From: Streptomyces sp. NBC_00271 | GTDB taxonomy: Bacteria; Actinomycetota; Actinomycetes; Streptomycetales; Streptomycetaceae | Assembly: GCF_036178845.1 (NCBI RefSeq) | Contig: NZ_CP108070.1 | Span: 4,340,001-4,404,000 of the forward strand | Reading direction: 5' to 3' | DNA: 64,000 nt | Part shown: one piece after another, positions 32,901 through 40,662 of the stretch | How the letters are laid out: each line of letters starts with the position of its first letter | Numbering within the stretch: position 1 is the first letter of the stretch | The notes under the pieces: model-generated | The model's database searches: none | The model's input: only the letters and a program-made list of their open reading frames with translations | Told to the model about the DNA's origin: nothing | Translations under genes and position numbers: made by a program

Positions 32901-33223
32901 TCCGGGGTCCAGCCGCGCACCTGGGTCTTCGAACTCCCCCAGTACGTCAGCCGCGTGGACGGTCCGCCCTCCAGGGGTGCGGCGTGCACCTCGGGCGCTC
33001 CGTCGCGGGTCGACGTCCAGGCGACGGTCGTACCGTCCGGGGAGATGCGGGGATGGTTCACCGGCATGTTGTCGGCGCTGACCCGCCAGGCGCGACCGCC
33101 GCCGTCGAGGGGGGCGACCCAGACGTCGTCCTCGGCGGTGAAGGCGACCAGCTCGCCGTGCAGATGCGGAAATCGGAGATACGCGGGCGATACCGACGAC
33201 GCGGACGATGCAGACTGAGTCAC
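29978..33223 (-). CDS. Tricorn protease-like S41 peptidase
   Basis: 1081 residues with the tricorn layout: an N-terminal beta-propeller with WD-like repeats (FPHLHGELVAFTAEDDVW, HPRISPDGTTVAWTS), a second propeller (GSRAAVASHDGRVLLVERETG, FSPDSAWLAWS), a PDZ-like region (VRAGDAIVAVAGQPVD) and a C-terminal S41 protease core. The nucleophile serine is about S973 in EFSGSDGD. It probably degrades peptides released by the proteasome or Lon/Clp in the cytoplasm. No signal peptide. Length and order match Streptomyces tricorn homologues. Confidence 0.93.
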   Translation of the reverse strand: MTQSASSASSVSPAYLRFPHLHGELVAFTAEDDVWVAPLDGGGRAWRVSADNMPVNHPRISPDGTTVAWTSTRDGAPEVHAAPLEGGPSTRLTYWGSSKTQVRGWTPDGQVLALSTQGQASLRRSWARAVPLDGGPATTLPYGPVGDVVHGGPGVLLLSAPMGREAAWWKRYRGGTAGKLWIDRAGGDGVVAGEFVRLHEDLDGNLEYPLWVGERVAFLSDHEGVGALYSSLADGSDLRRHTPIDGFYARHAATDGARVVYASAGELWLLDDLDGAEPRRLDLRLGGQRVDQQPHLVSASRWFSAAAPDHTGRGSAVSVRGAVHWVTHRSGPARALAARPGVRARLPRAFRVEGEEYVVWVTDAAGDDALEFAPATGLAPGATPRRLAAGQLGRVLGLSMAPDGSRAAVASHDGRVLLVERETGEVREVDRSEDGEVSGLVFSPDSAWLAWSHPGPRPLRQLKLANTADLSVTEATPLRFRDYAPAFTLDGKHLAFLSARSFDPVYDEHVFDLAFVGGSRPHLITLAATTPSPFGPQRHGRPFEAPDKDETPDSEGAPTTRIDLDGLADRIVPFPVEAARYSTLRAAKDGLLWLRHPVVGVLGASRATPNDPDPKTELERYDLAQQRVEHLAVDADHFAVSGDGKRVLLWTDGKLKVVPSDRRASNDDESDTNITVDLSRVRQTVDPAAEWRQMYDETGRLMRDNFWRPDLGGVDWEGVLDRYRPVLERVATHDDLVDLLWEVQGELGTSHAYVTPRGGWGGGDRAQGLLGADISRHEDGSWRIDRILPSETSDPDARAPLAAPGVAVRAGDAIVAVAGQPVDPVAGPGPLLVGTAGKPVELTVSPSGGGDPRHAVVVPLADEEPLRYHAWVADRRAYVHEKSGGRLGYLHVPDMQAPGWAQIHRDLRVEVAREGLVVDVRENRGGHTSQLVVEKLARRIVGWDLPRGMRPYSYPEDAPRGPVVAVANEFSGSDGDIVNAAIKALGIGPVVGTRTWGGVVGIDSRYRLVDGTLVTQPKYAFWLDGYGWGVENHGVDPDVEVVQTPQDYAAGRDAQLDEAIRIALAALAENPAKAAPTLPEL

Positions 33224-33268
33224 CCGATCACCCTATGCAGGGACAGCTCGGCCCGACAGGGGTTTGGA

Positions 33269-33850
33269 TCACTTGCCCTGGGAGGGCCAGCAGGTGGGAT
33301 CGCCCTTGCACCACATGGTCTTCGTCACCGTGACGGTGGTGGTGGGGCCCGGACGGTGGTAGGTGGGCGCGCCGTAGGTGGGGGGCGTGTACGAGGGCGT
33401 GCTGGGGGCGTTGCAGTTGCCCAGTACGTTCACGTGGAACCACTTCTTGCCGCCCACCTTGGCCGTCAGGTCCCCGCGGACGCACTTGCCCTCGACCTCG
33501 CGGGTGACCTTCCCGGTGATGGTGATCTCCCGCCGGTCCTTGGTCTGCCCCCGGCAGTCCACCTCCACGACGGAGGGCGTGGAGCTCGAGGCCGACGGTG
33601 TGCGTCCCGGGGTGTAGGCCTTGTTCCCGCCGCCGTAGGACCCGGTGCAGCTCAGGTACTGCACGTCGACGTGCCGCCGCTGCAGCTCCGCGGTCCCTGC
33701 CCGGTCGGTCGTGTACGCCACCGCGGAGGCGCTCAGCCCGCCGACCGGTTCACACGCGGCCACCCCGAAGGCGCTCACCACGGCGAGCCCGGCGACCATC
33801 GGTCCCCGACGGCCCGTCACCAGTCGCCCCACCAATCGTCGAATACGCAT
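33269..33850 (-). CDS. Putative lipoprotein of unknown function
   Basis: 193 residues with a lipoprotein signal ending FGVAAC. The mature part has four or more cysteines (YLSCTGS, VDCRGQT, KCVRGD, GNCNAP, MWCKGDPTCW) and a domain VRGDLTAKVGGKKWFHVNVLGNC that looks like a small secreted fold. A Pro/Thr-rich linker (PSTPSYTPPTYGAPTYHRPG) precedes the last cysteine pair. The ATG at 33850 sits behind GGGGG; the in-frame ATG at 33862 is possible. No named family. Confidence 0.8.
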   Translation of the reverse strand: MRIRRLVGRLVTGRRGPMVAGLAVVSAFGVAACEPVGGLSASAVAYTTDRAGTAELQRRHVDVQYLSCTGSYGGGNKAYTPGRTPSASSSTPSVVEVDCRGQTKDRREITITGKVTREVEGKCVRGDLTAKVGGKKWFHVNVLGNCNAPSTPSYTPPTYGAPTYHRPGPTTTVTVTKTMWCKGDPTCWPSQGK

Positions 33851-33961
33851 CAATGCCCCCATAGACGGCAGAGTGCCACTGTCACGGGCGTCGCGGTAGA
33901 CCCCATACGGCCACTACACACCCTCGGGCGCCCCCGTCGAACGCGTATGCGTGAAACTCTG

Positions 33962-34354
33962 TCAGGTCCGCAGGAGGAGCCACTCCTGAAGTTCCACCAG
34001 ATTGCCCTCGGGGTCCTTGAGATGGGCGACCCGCATCCGGTCCGTCATGAAGTCCGGCCCATGCACGAGGACGGCGCCGCGCGAGGTGATGGCCTCGCAG
34101 TAGGAGTCGAGGTCGTCGACGCGCAGGACCACCAGCGAGCGGTGGCCGCTCGCCGAGTCGCCCAGTTCACCGAGTATCCGGGCCATCATCGCGCGGTCCT
34201 GGAGCGCGATGCCCGCCGAACCGACGGTGGGACTGAACTTCTCGTACGGTCCTTCGGTCGCGCCCGACTGGGGCTTGAGGCCGAGGACCTCGGCGTAGAA
34301 GTGGTAGCAGACCGGGAAGTCCGAGACGAGCAGCCGTACTTGGGCGAGTTCCAA
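33962..34354 (-). CDS. VOC (glyoxalase-like) family protein
   Basis: 130 residues made of two beta-alpha-beta-beta-beta units: MELAQVRLLVSDFPVCYHFY with metal-site style FYAEVLGLK, and HRSLVVLRVDDLDSYCEAI ending DPEGNLVELQEW, whose final glutamate is the usual metal ligand. Substrate unknown. It lies 22 nt downstream of rsmE and may be co-transcribed. Confidence 0.9.
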   Translation of the reverse strand: MELAQVRLLVSDFPVCYHFYAEVLGLKPQSGATEGPYEKFSPTVGSAGIALQDRAMMARILGELGDSASGHRSLVVLRVDDLDSYCEAITSRGAVLVHGPDFMTDRMRVAHLKDPEGNLVELQEWLLLRT

Positions 34355-34376
34355 GGCGTCCCCCGTGCGCGCGAGG

Positions 34377-35126
34377 TCAGGACCAGCGGCCGGTGCGCGC
34401 CATCAGCAGCGCGGTCGCCACCGTCCCGGCGGTCGATGTACGCAGCACGGTACGCCCCAGGTGGCACGTCTTCGCGCCCGCCCCGGTGAACAGCTTGATC
34501 TCCTCGGGGGAGATCCCGCCCTCGGGGCCGACCACCAGCACGATCTCGCCCGAGGTGGGGAGTGCGGCCGTCACGAACGGCTCGGTGCCGACCTCCGTGT
34601 CCTCGTGCAGCACCGCCGCGAAGTCGGCATTGGCCAAAAGTGCGGCAACCTGTTTGGTCGTCGCCGCGTCCGCGACCTCCGGGAAGCGCACCCGGCGCGA
34701 CTGCTTGCCGGCCTCCCGGGCCGTGGCCCGCCACTTGGCGAGCGCCTTCAGACCCCGGTCGCCCTTCCACTGGGTGATGCAGCGGGAGGCGGCCCAGGGG
34801 ACGATCGCGTCGACGCCGGTCTCGGTCATCGTCTCCACGGCCACCTCGCCCCGGTCGCCCTTGGGGAGCGCCTGGACGACGGTGATACGGGGCTCCTCCG
34901 CGGGCTCCTCGCTGTACGAGTCCATCTGGACGATCAGCCGGTCCTTGCCCTCGGTGGCGACGACCACGCACTCGGCCCACCGTCCGGCGCCGTCCGTGAG
35001 GACGACGTCCTCACCAGGGTTCAGCCGCTTCACGGAGACGGCGTGGCGCCCCTCCGGGCCGTCGAGCACGTACCGTCCGCCGCTGCCCGCCTCGAAGTGC
35101 TCGACCACGAACACCGGTGCCGTCAT
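34377..35126 (-). CDS. rsmE: 16S rRNA (uracil1498-N3)-methyltransferase
   Basis: 249 residues with the SPOUT knot motifs VVGPEGGIS and LGRTVLRTSTA and the N-terminal PUA-like RHAVSVKRLNPGEDV. It methylates U1498 of 16S rRNA. The ATG overlaps the stop of the nitronate monooxygenase gene (ATGA), and the neighbours dnaJ and hrcA are the usual company of rsmE in actinobacteria. Confidence 0.96.
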   Translation of the reverse strand: MTAPVFVVEHFEAGSGGRYVLDGPEGRHAVSVKRLNPGEDVVLTDGAGRWAECVVVATEGKDRLIVQMDSYSEEPAEEPRITVVQALPKGDRGEVAVETMTETGVDAIVPWAASRCITQWKGDRGLKALAKWRATAREAGKQSRRVRFPEVADAATTKQVAALLANADFAAVLHEDTEVGTEPFVTAALPTSGEIVLVVGPEGGISPEEIKLFTGAGAKTCHLGRTVLRTSTAGTVATALLMARTGRWS

Positions 35127-36211
35127 CGAACCTCACCCCCCGCTTCCCCGGCGGCCGACAACGCTGTCCTGGCCTCCTCGAGCTCCGCGCTCAGCACCTC
35201 CACCAGCTGCCCGGCGGGCAGCTCGCGCGCCATGCGGTGCCCCTGCCCCGCCCACAGCGCCATGCCCTGCGCGTCGCCCGCCTTGGCCGCCGCCTTGCGC
35301 AGCGGGGAGGTGAGGTGGTGGACCTCGGGGTACGCGGCGGGCGCGTACGGGCCGTGCTCGCGCAGGAAGCGGTTCACCAGGCCGCGCGCCGGCCGGCCGG
35401 AGAACGCGCGCGTCAGTTCCGTCCGTACGAACAGCGGGTTGGTCAGCGCCTGCTTGTGCACGGCGTTGGCGCCGGACTCCGGGGTGGCGAGGAACGCGGT
35501 GCCGAGCTGCGCCGCGTTCGCGCCCGCGGCGAGCACCGCGGCGATCTGGCTGCCGCGCATGATGCCGCCGGCGGCGATGATCGGGATGTCCACGGTCTCG
35601 CGGACCTGCGCGATCAGCGACAGCAGCCCGATACCCGTGCCGTCCGTCTCCGGGTTGTCGCGGTGGGTGCCCTGGTGGCCGCCCGCCTCCACGCCCTGCA
35701 CGATGACCGCGTCGGCGCCGGCCCGCTGGACGGCGAGGGCCTCCTCGGCCGTGGTCGCGGTGATCACGGTGAGGGTTCCGGCGCGGCGCAGGGAGTCCAG
35801 GACGTCGGTGCTCGGGATGCCGAAGTGGAACGAGACCACCGGCACCGGGTTGTCGTGGAGGACGGCGAGCTTGGCGTCGTAGCCGTCGTCACGGCCACTG
35901 TCCGGTTCACCGAGTTCGGTCTCGTACCAGGAGGACTCGCCCGCGAGCTGGTGGGCGTAGACCTCGACCGCGGCGGGGTCCGCGTACTCGGGCTGCGGCA
36001 TGAACAGATTGACCCCGAAGGGGCAGCCCGTGAGCCCGCGCAACTGCTTGATCTCCTGGTACATGCCGTCGGCGGTCTTGTACCCGGCGGCAAGGAACCC
36101 GAGCCCGCCGGCCTCGGACACGGCGGCCGCGAGATCCGGGACGGAGACGCCGCCCGCCATGGGGGCCTGCACGATCGGGTGAGGGAAGAGATCGGTCAGT
36201 GCGGTGGACAT
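35123..36211 (-). CDS. Nitronate monooxygenase (2-nitropropane dioxygenase family)
   Basis: 362-residue FMN TIM barrel. The conserved IVQAPMAGG start, ADAVIVQGVEAGGHQG with the active-site histidine, and PIIAAGGI followed by GANAAQLGTAFLAT for phosphate binding are all seen. The family oxidises alkyl nitronates such as propionate-3-nitronate. Coupled by a 4-nt overlap to rsmE. Confidence 0.93.
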   Translation of the reverse strand: MSTALTDLFPHPIVQAPMAGGVSVPDLAAAVSEAGGLGFLAAGYKTADGMYQEIKQLRGLTGCPFGVNLFMPQPEYADPAAVEVYAHQLAGESSWYETELGEPDSGRDDGYDAKLAVLHDNPVPVVSFHFGIPSTDVLDSLRRAGTLTVITATTAEEALAVQRAGADAVIVQGVEAGGHQGTHRDNPETDGTGIGLLSLIAQVRETVDIPIIAAGGIMRGSQIAAVLAAGANAAQLGTAFLATPESGANAVHKQALTNPLFVRTELTRAFSGRPARGLVNRFLREHGPYAPAAYPEVHHLTSPLRKAAAKAGDAQGMALWAGQGHRMARELPAGQLVEVLSAELEEARTALSAAGEAGGEVR

Positions 36212-36293
36212 GACGGCATGTTGTCACGTCCTCCGAACAAGTCCGAATCGGGCCTTCCGCCTGGCATAGGCCACCGGGATGGACGGTCGAGCG

Positions 36294-36314
36294 CCCGGGG
36301 GCGGAGCCCCCGGG
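36294..36314 (-). terminator. Terminator of the hrcA-dnaJ operon
   Basis: CCCGGGGGC-GGA-GCCCCCGGG: a 9-bp perfect stem with a 3-nt loop, 9 nt past the dnaJ stop on the minus strand. Confidence 0.7.
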
Positions 36315-36322
36315 AACACCCG

Positions 36323-37459
36323 TCAGCGACCGTTGAACGCGTCCTTCAGCCGCGAGAACAACCCCTGCTGCCCGGGCTGGAACTGCCCCGTGGGCCGCTC
36401 CTCGCCCCGCAGTATCGCCAGCTCCCGCAGCAACCGCTCCTGCTCGGGATCGAGCTTCGTGGGCGTGGTCACCTCGACGTGCACGATGAGGTCACCGCGG
36501 CCACCGCCCCGCAGATGCGTGACACCCCGCCCGTGCAGCGGGATCGACTGCCCGGACTGCGTGCCCGGACGGATGTCGACCTCCTCGAGACCGTCGAGGG
36601 TCTCCAGCGGCACCTTGGTGCCGAGCGAGGCCGCGGTCATCGGAATGGTCACCGTGCAGTGCAGATCGTCCCCGCGCCGCTGGAACGTGGAGTGCGGCAG
36701 CTCGTGGATCTCGACGTAGAGGTCACCGGCGGGACCGCCACCGGGCCCGACCTCGCCCTCGCCCGCGAGCTGGATCCGCGTGCCGTTGTCGACACCGGCG
36801 GGGATCTTGACGGTCAGCGTGCGACGCGACCGGACCCGTCCGTCACCGGCGCACTCGGGGCAGGGAGTCGGGACGACGGTCCCGAAGCCCTGGCACTGCG
36901 GACACGGCCGGGAGGTCATGACCTGCCCGAGGAAGGACCGCGTGACCTGGGACACCTCACCCCGCCCGCGACACATGTCACAGGTCTGGGCCGAGGTACC
37001 CGGCGCCGCGCCCTCACCGTTGCAGGTGGCGCAGACGACGGCCGTGTCGACCTGGATGTCCTTCGTCGTGCCGAAGGCCGCCTCGTCCAGCTCGATCTCG
37101 AGCCGGATCATGGCGTCCTGGCCACGCCGCGTACGCGACCGCGGACCGCGCTGCGACGCCGTACCGAAGAAGGCGTCCATGATGTCCGAGAAGTTCCCGA
37201 ACCCACCGGCGCCGAAGCCGCCCGCACCGCCGCCGCCCGACTGGGACAGCGGGTCGCCGCCGAGGTCGTAGACCTGCTTCTTCTGCGGGTCCGACAACAC
37301 CTCGTACGCGGCGTTGATCTCCTTGAACCGCTCCTGCGTCTTCGGATCGGGATTGACGTCCGGGTGCAGCTCGCGTGCGAGCCGCCGGAAGGCCTTCTTG
37401 ATCTCGTCCTGGGACGCGTCGCGGCGCACGCCGAGTACGGCGTAGTAGTCCGTGGCCAC
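36323..37459 (-). CDS. dnaJ: Chaperone DnaJ (DnaJ2)
   Basis: 378 residues. The J domain has the HPD motif in ARELHPDVNPD; a short Gly/Phe-rich stretch follows; four zinc repeats CATCNGEG, CDMCRGRG, CPQCQGFG and CPECAGDG are intact; then the C-terminal substrate domains. It stimulates DnaK ATPase. GTG start at 37459 directly abuts the stop of hrcA with no gap, so both come from the CIRCE-controlled operon. It is the shorter-linker actinobacterial DnaJ2 paralogue found next to hrcA. Confidence 0.96.
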   Translation of the reverse strand: MATDYYAVLGVRRDASQDEIKKAFRRLARELHPDVNPDPKTQERFKEINAAYEVLSDPQKKQVYDLGGDPLSQSGGGGAGGFGAGGFGNFSDIMDAFFGTASQRGPRSRTRRGQDAMIRLEIELDEAAFGTTKDIQVDTAVVCATCNGEGAAPGTSAQTCDMCRGRGEVSQVTRSFLGQVMTSRPCPQCQGFGTVVPTPCPECAGDGRVRSRRTLTVKIPAGVDNGTRIQLAGEGEVGPGGGPAGDLYVEIHELPHSTFQRRGDDLHCTVTIPMTAASLGTKVPLETLDGLEEVDIRPGTQSGQSIPLHGRGVTHLRGGGRGDLIVHVEVTTPTKLDPEQERLLRELAILRGEERPTGQFQPGQQGLFSRLKDAFNGR

Positions 37460-38482
37460 TTAAGACTCCGCCAGGATCTGTCCGACGTACCGTGCCACCG
37501 CTCGTACCGCTCCCATCGTGCCGGGGTAATCCATGCGGGTCGGTCCGACCACGCCGAGTTTCGCTACTGCCTCGTCGCCCGAACCGTAGCCGACCGAGAC
37601 CACGGACGTGGAGTTGAGTCCCTCATACGCGTTCTCGTGACCGATTCGCACGGTCATGCTCGAATCCCCGGCCTCACCAAGCAACTTGAGAAGCACAACC
37701 TGCTCCTCCAGCGCTTCGAGCACCGGCCGGATGGTGAGAGGGAAGTCATGTCCGAAGCGCGTCAGATTGGCGGTTCCGCCGATCATCAGCCGCTCCTCGG
37801 TCTCCTCGACGAGCGTCTCCAAAAGAGTGGAGAGCACCGTCGCGACCGTACCTCGGTCCTCCGCCTCGAACGCGTCCGGGAGGTCCTGCACGAGCTGCGG
37901 GACGTCCGCGAAGCGACGGCCCGCGACCCTGCTGTTGAGCCGGGCCCGCAGATCCGCGAGAGACGTTTCTCCGAACGGGGCCGGGCAGTCGATCATGCGC
38001 TGCTCGACCCGCCCGGTGTCCGTGATCAGCACGAGCATCACACGGGCGGGGGCGAGGGACAGCAGCTCCACATGCCGCACGGTCGATCTCGTCAGCGACG
38101 GATACTGCACGACGGCGACCTGCCGGGTCAGCTGCGCGAGCAGCCGCACGGTCCGCCCGACGACATCGTCGAGATCAACGGCACCATCCAGGAAGTTCTG
38201 AATGGCCCGCCGCTCGGGCGCGGTCATCGGCTTGACGCCGGCGAGCTTGTCGACGAAGAGCCGATAGCCCTTGTCGGTGGGGATCCGCCCGGCACTGGTG
38301 TGCGGCTGGGCGATGTACCCCTCGTCCTCCAGGGCCGCCATGTCGTTGCGGACGGTGGCCGGGGAGACTCCCAGCCGGTGCCGCTCGGTCAGCGCCTTGG
38401 AACCGACCGCGACCGGCTCGTCGGTGCCGACATAGTCCTGGACGATGGCGCGCAGCACTTCGAGCCTGCGTTCACTGAGCAT
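37460..38482 (-). CDS. hrcA: Heat-inducible transcription repressor HrcA
   Basis: 340 residues beginning [17 protein letters not shown], with the winged-helix part [18 protein letters not shown] and the HrcA dimer region ([30 protein letters not shown]). It represses heat-shock genes by binding CIRCE and needs GroEL to fold. A CIRCE sequence lies 39-65 nt upstream of its ATG, indicating autoregulation. The ATG at 38482 is chosen over the longer frame because the family starts here. Confidence 0.97.
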   Translation of the reverse strand: MLSERRLEVLRAIVQDYVGTDEPVAVGSKALTERHRLGVSPATVRNDMAALEDEGYIAQPHTSAGRIPTDKGYRLFVDKLAGVKPMTAPERRAIQNFLDGAVDLDDVVGRTVRLLAQLTRQVAVVQYPSLTRSTVRHVELLSLAPARVMLVLITDTGRVEQRMIDCPAPFGETSLADLRARLNSRVAGRRFADVPQLVQDLPDAFEAEDRGTVATVLSTLLETLVEETEERLMIGGTANLTRFGHDFPLTIRPVLEALEEQVVLLKLLGEAGDSSMTVRIGHENAYEGLNSTSVVSVGYGSGDEAVAKLGVVGPTRMDYPGTMGAVRAVARYVGQILAES

Positions 38483-38520
38483 CGCGCACACCTCCAGCTC
38501 TCGACCCCTCGGCGCCTCGC

Positions 38521-38547
38521 TTGGCACTCAGCGTGTGCGAGTGCCAG
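38521..38547. promoter_or_regulatory. CIRCE operator upstream of hrcA
   Basis: TTGGCACTC-N9-GAGTGCCAG matches the CIRCE consensus TTAGCACTC-N9-GAGTGCTAA at 15 of 18 arm positions and is itself almost perfectly symmetric. HrcA binding here would shut off hrcA-dnaJ. Confidence 0.9.
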
Positions 38548-38708
38548 CATTCCCCGGCCCAGTGTACGGCCGGTGGGTACGGCCCCGGCAAGGGCGGCCC
38601 CGCGATCTTGTGCAAGGTGCACGGACGTACACCGACGTGTCCCGTGATGTCACACCGTCCCAGCCCCTGATGTCGTACCGTCCACGCTCTCACCGCTAGC
38701 GTCGGCGT

Positions 38709-39494
38709 ATGAAGGTGACTTGGGAAGAGGCGGGGTGGGAGCAGCTGACACCGCGGGTGGGGCGGCGGCGGCTTCCGGTCTGGGACTGCACGGTCGGGCT
38801 GGTCGTGGGCGAGGGCGGGGCGCTGATCATCGACCCGGGGTCGAGCCTCGCGGAGGGCGCACGGTTGCGCGAGGAGGCGCAGGCGCTCGCCGGCCGCCGT
38901 GTGACCTTCCTCGCGCTCACCCACCCCCACTTCGACCATGTCCTCGGCGCGGCGGCGTTCGCGGGCGCGGAGGTGCTCGTCGCGGGCGGCTCGGCCGAGG
39001 TGTACGAGCACGGGCGCGAGGAGCTGTACACGGACGCGGTACGGGGCGGGCTGGACGCGCGGGCGGCGGAGAACGCGGCGGACACCCTGGTGCGTCCCCG
39101 GCACTACGTGTGGGGCACCCGACATCTCGAGCTGACCGGCGGCGTCGAGGTCCTGCTGGTGCGGACGGGCGAGGGCCACACCGCCCACGACCTCGTGGTC
39201 GTGGTGCCGGGCGAGCCGACGGTGGTGTTCTGCGGCGACCTGGTCGAGGAGTCCGGCGAGCCCCAGGCGGGCCCCGACGCCGTACCGTCGCGTTGGCCCG
39301 GGGCTCTCGACAGGTTGCTCGAACTCGGGGGCGAGGACGCGCTGTACGTGCCCGGTCACGGAGCGGTCGTGGACGCCGGGTTCGTACGGTCCCAGCGGGA
39401 CGCGCTGGCCGCGCGTTTCGGCGTGTCGGGTATCGGCGGGCCGGGTCTCGCCACGCCGGGTTTCGAGGCGTCGGATTTCGGCGTGTCGCGTTGA
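38709..39494 (+). CDS. MBL-fold metallohydrolase
   Basis: 261 residues with the motif HPHFDHVLG and further ligands GHTAHD, FCGDLV and PGHGAVVD. It belongs to the broad metallo-beta-lactamase superfamily with a hydrolase fold similar to beta-lactamase B1 and quinoprotein-relay proteins; the substrate is unknown. A TAGCGT word 7 nt ahead of the ATG looks like a -10 element, so the message may be leaderless. The last 25 residues contain FGVSG/FGVSR repeats encoded by short direct DNA repeats. Confidence 0.9.
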   Translation: MKVTWEEAGWEQLTPRVGRRRLPVWDCTVGLVVGEGGALIIDPGSSLAEGARLREEAQALAGRRVTFLALTHPHFDHVLGAAAFAGAEVLVAGGSAEVYEHGREELYTDAVRGGLDARAAENAADTLVRPRHYVWGTRHLELTGGVEVLLVRTGEGHTAHDLVVVVPGEPTVVFCGDLVEESGEPQAGPDAVPSRWPGALDRLLELGGEDALYVPGHGAVVDAGFVRSQRDALAARFGVSGIGGPGLATPGFEASDFGVSR

Positions 39495-39518
39495 GCGCCG
39501 CCGGGCTTCTCCTATCGT
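39491..39518 (+). promoter_or_regulatory. Promoter for a leaderless DUF3097 transcript
   Basis: TTGAGC (39491-39496), 16-nt spacer, TATCGT (39513-39518). The ATG of the DUF3097 gene lies 8 nt after the -10, where transcription would begin, and there is no ribosome site. Confidence 0.55.
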
Positions 39519-39525
39519 CATCCGA

Positions 39526-40332
39526 ATGCGCCAGTACTCTCCGGACCTGACTCCGCCGTGGAAGAAGCCCAAGCCCGTGCCGGAGGTTCCGGCGGAGCCG
39601 GGCCTGGTGGTCGAGGAGCCGGGTACCGGTTTCTGCGGTGCGGTGATCCGCTGCGAGGCGGGCACGGTGACGCTGGAGGACCGCTTCGGCAAGCACCGCG
39701 TGTTCCCCCTGGAACCGCGCGGCTTCCTCCTGGAGGGCCAGGTGGTCACTCTCACCCGCCCCTCCTCCACCACCCCCATCCGTCCCACCCGCACGGCCTC
39801 CGGTTCGGTGGCCGTCCCTGGCGCGCGGGCCCGGGTCGCCCGTGCCGGGCGGATCTACGTGGAGGGCCGCCACGACGCCGAGCTGGTCGAACGGGTCTGG
39901 GGCGACGATCTGCGCATCGAGGGCGTCGTGGTCGAGTACCTGGAGGGCGTCGACGACCTGCCCGCGATCGTGGCGGACTTCTCACCCGGCCCGGACGCCC
40001 GCCTCGGCGTCCTCGTCGACCACCTCGTGCCCGGCAGCAAGGAGTCCCGTATCGCGGCCTCGGTCACGAGCGACCACGCCCTGGTCCTCGGCCACCCCTA
40101 CATCGACATCTGGGAAGCCGTGAAGCCGTCCTCCGTAGGCATCCCGTCCTGGCCCCGGGTCCCCCACGGCCAGGACTGGAAAACCGGCGTCTGCCGCGCC
40201 CTCGGCTGGCCCGACAACACCGGCGCCGCCTGGCAGCACATCCTGTCCCACGTCCACTCCTACAAGGACCTGCAGCCAGAACTCCTGGGCCGAGTAGAAG
40301 AACTCATCGACTTCGTCACAGCCCCCCACTGA
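39526..40332 (+). CDS. DUF3097 family protein, Toprim-like core
   Basis: 268 residues, an actinobacterial family of unknown function. After a Pro-rich start (YSPDLTPPWKKPKPVP) comes a small beta domain (GAVIRCEAGTVTLEDRFGKHRVF), then RIYVEGRHDAELVERVWG and VVEYLEGVDDLP. The VEGRHD segment resembles the first Toprim motif (glutamate in a VEG(K/R)xD context) of RNase M5 and primases, and the later DHLVPGSKESRI could supply further metal ligands. If so it may cut or bind RNA/DNA. The 39526 ATG appears to be leaderless. It is adjacent to hemW. Confidence 0.88.
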   Translation: MRQYSPDLTPPWKKPKPVPEVPAEPGLVVEEPGTGFCGAVIRCEAGTVTLEDRFGKHRVFPLEPRGFLLEGQVVTLTRPSSTTPIRPTRTASGSVAVPGARARVARAGRIYVEGRHDAELVERVWGDDLRIEGVVVEYLEGVDDLPAIVADFSPGPDARLGVLVDHLVPGSKESRIAASVTSDHALVLGHPYIDIWEAVKPSSVGIPSWPRVPHGQDWKTGVCRALGWPDNTGAAWQHILSHVHSYKDLQPELLGRVEELIDFVTAPH

Positions 40333-40662
40333 CACACGCTCACCGCACGAACTGAAGGGCGTGGACCGGGGTGGGCGGGGTGCGGTCCCCGGCCTTAGGG
40401 GCGCGGGGAACTGCGCGCCCAGCCCCCACCGACCCGCAGCCGAAGAACCCCCCGCGACCGGGGGATCCGGGGCGCACCCCCGATCCTTCAGGGGCGCGGG
40501 GAACTGCGCGACCAACCCCCACCGACCCGCAGCCGAAGAACCCCCCGCGACCGGGGGATCCGGGGCGCAGCCCCGATCCTTCAGGGGCGCGGGGAACTGC
40601 GCGACCAGCCCCCACCGACCCGCGGCCGAAGAACACAGCCGGGGCCTGGGGACGCAGCCCCC
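40333..40662. repeat. 93-bp tandem repeat array (GGGGAACTGCGCG copies 4-6)
   Basis: The region between the convergent DUF3097 and hemW stops holds three copies of the intergenic repeat at 40397-40441, 40490-40534 and 40583-40627, exactly 93 nt apart. Each unit joins the repeat to a hairpin-rich spacer (CCCGCGACCGGGGGATCC, GGGGCGCAGCCCC). The units are almost identical except for a few bases, implying recent amplification or conversion. No gene is present. Confidence 0.92.

Noticed and set aside
29903..34489. 1528-codon plus-strand open frame across the tricorn, lipoprotein and VOC genes
   Set aside because: It is antisense to several clear genes, lacks motifs and crosses their intergenic spaces. 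Pure GC-frame artefact.
40397..40627. CRISPR-like array
   Set aside because: Repeat unit is 45 nt in a 93-nt period, but the spacers are also nearly identical and there are no cas genes.
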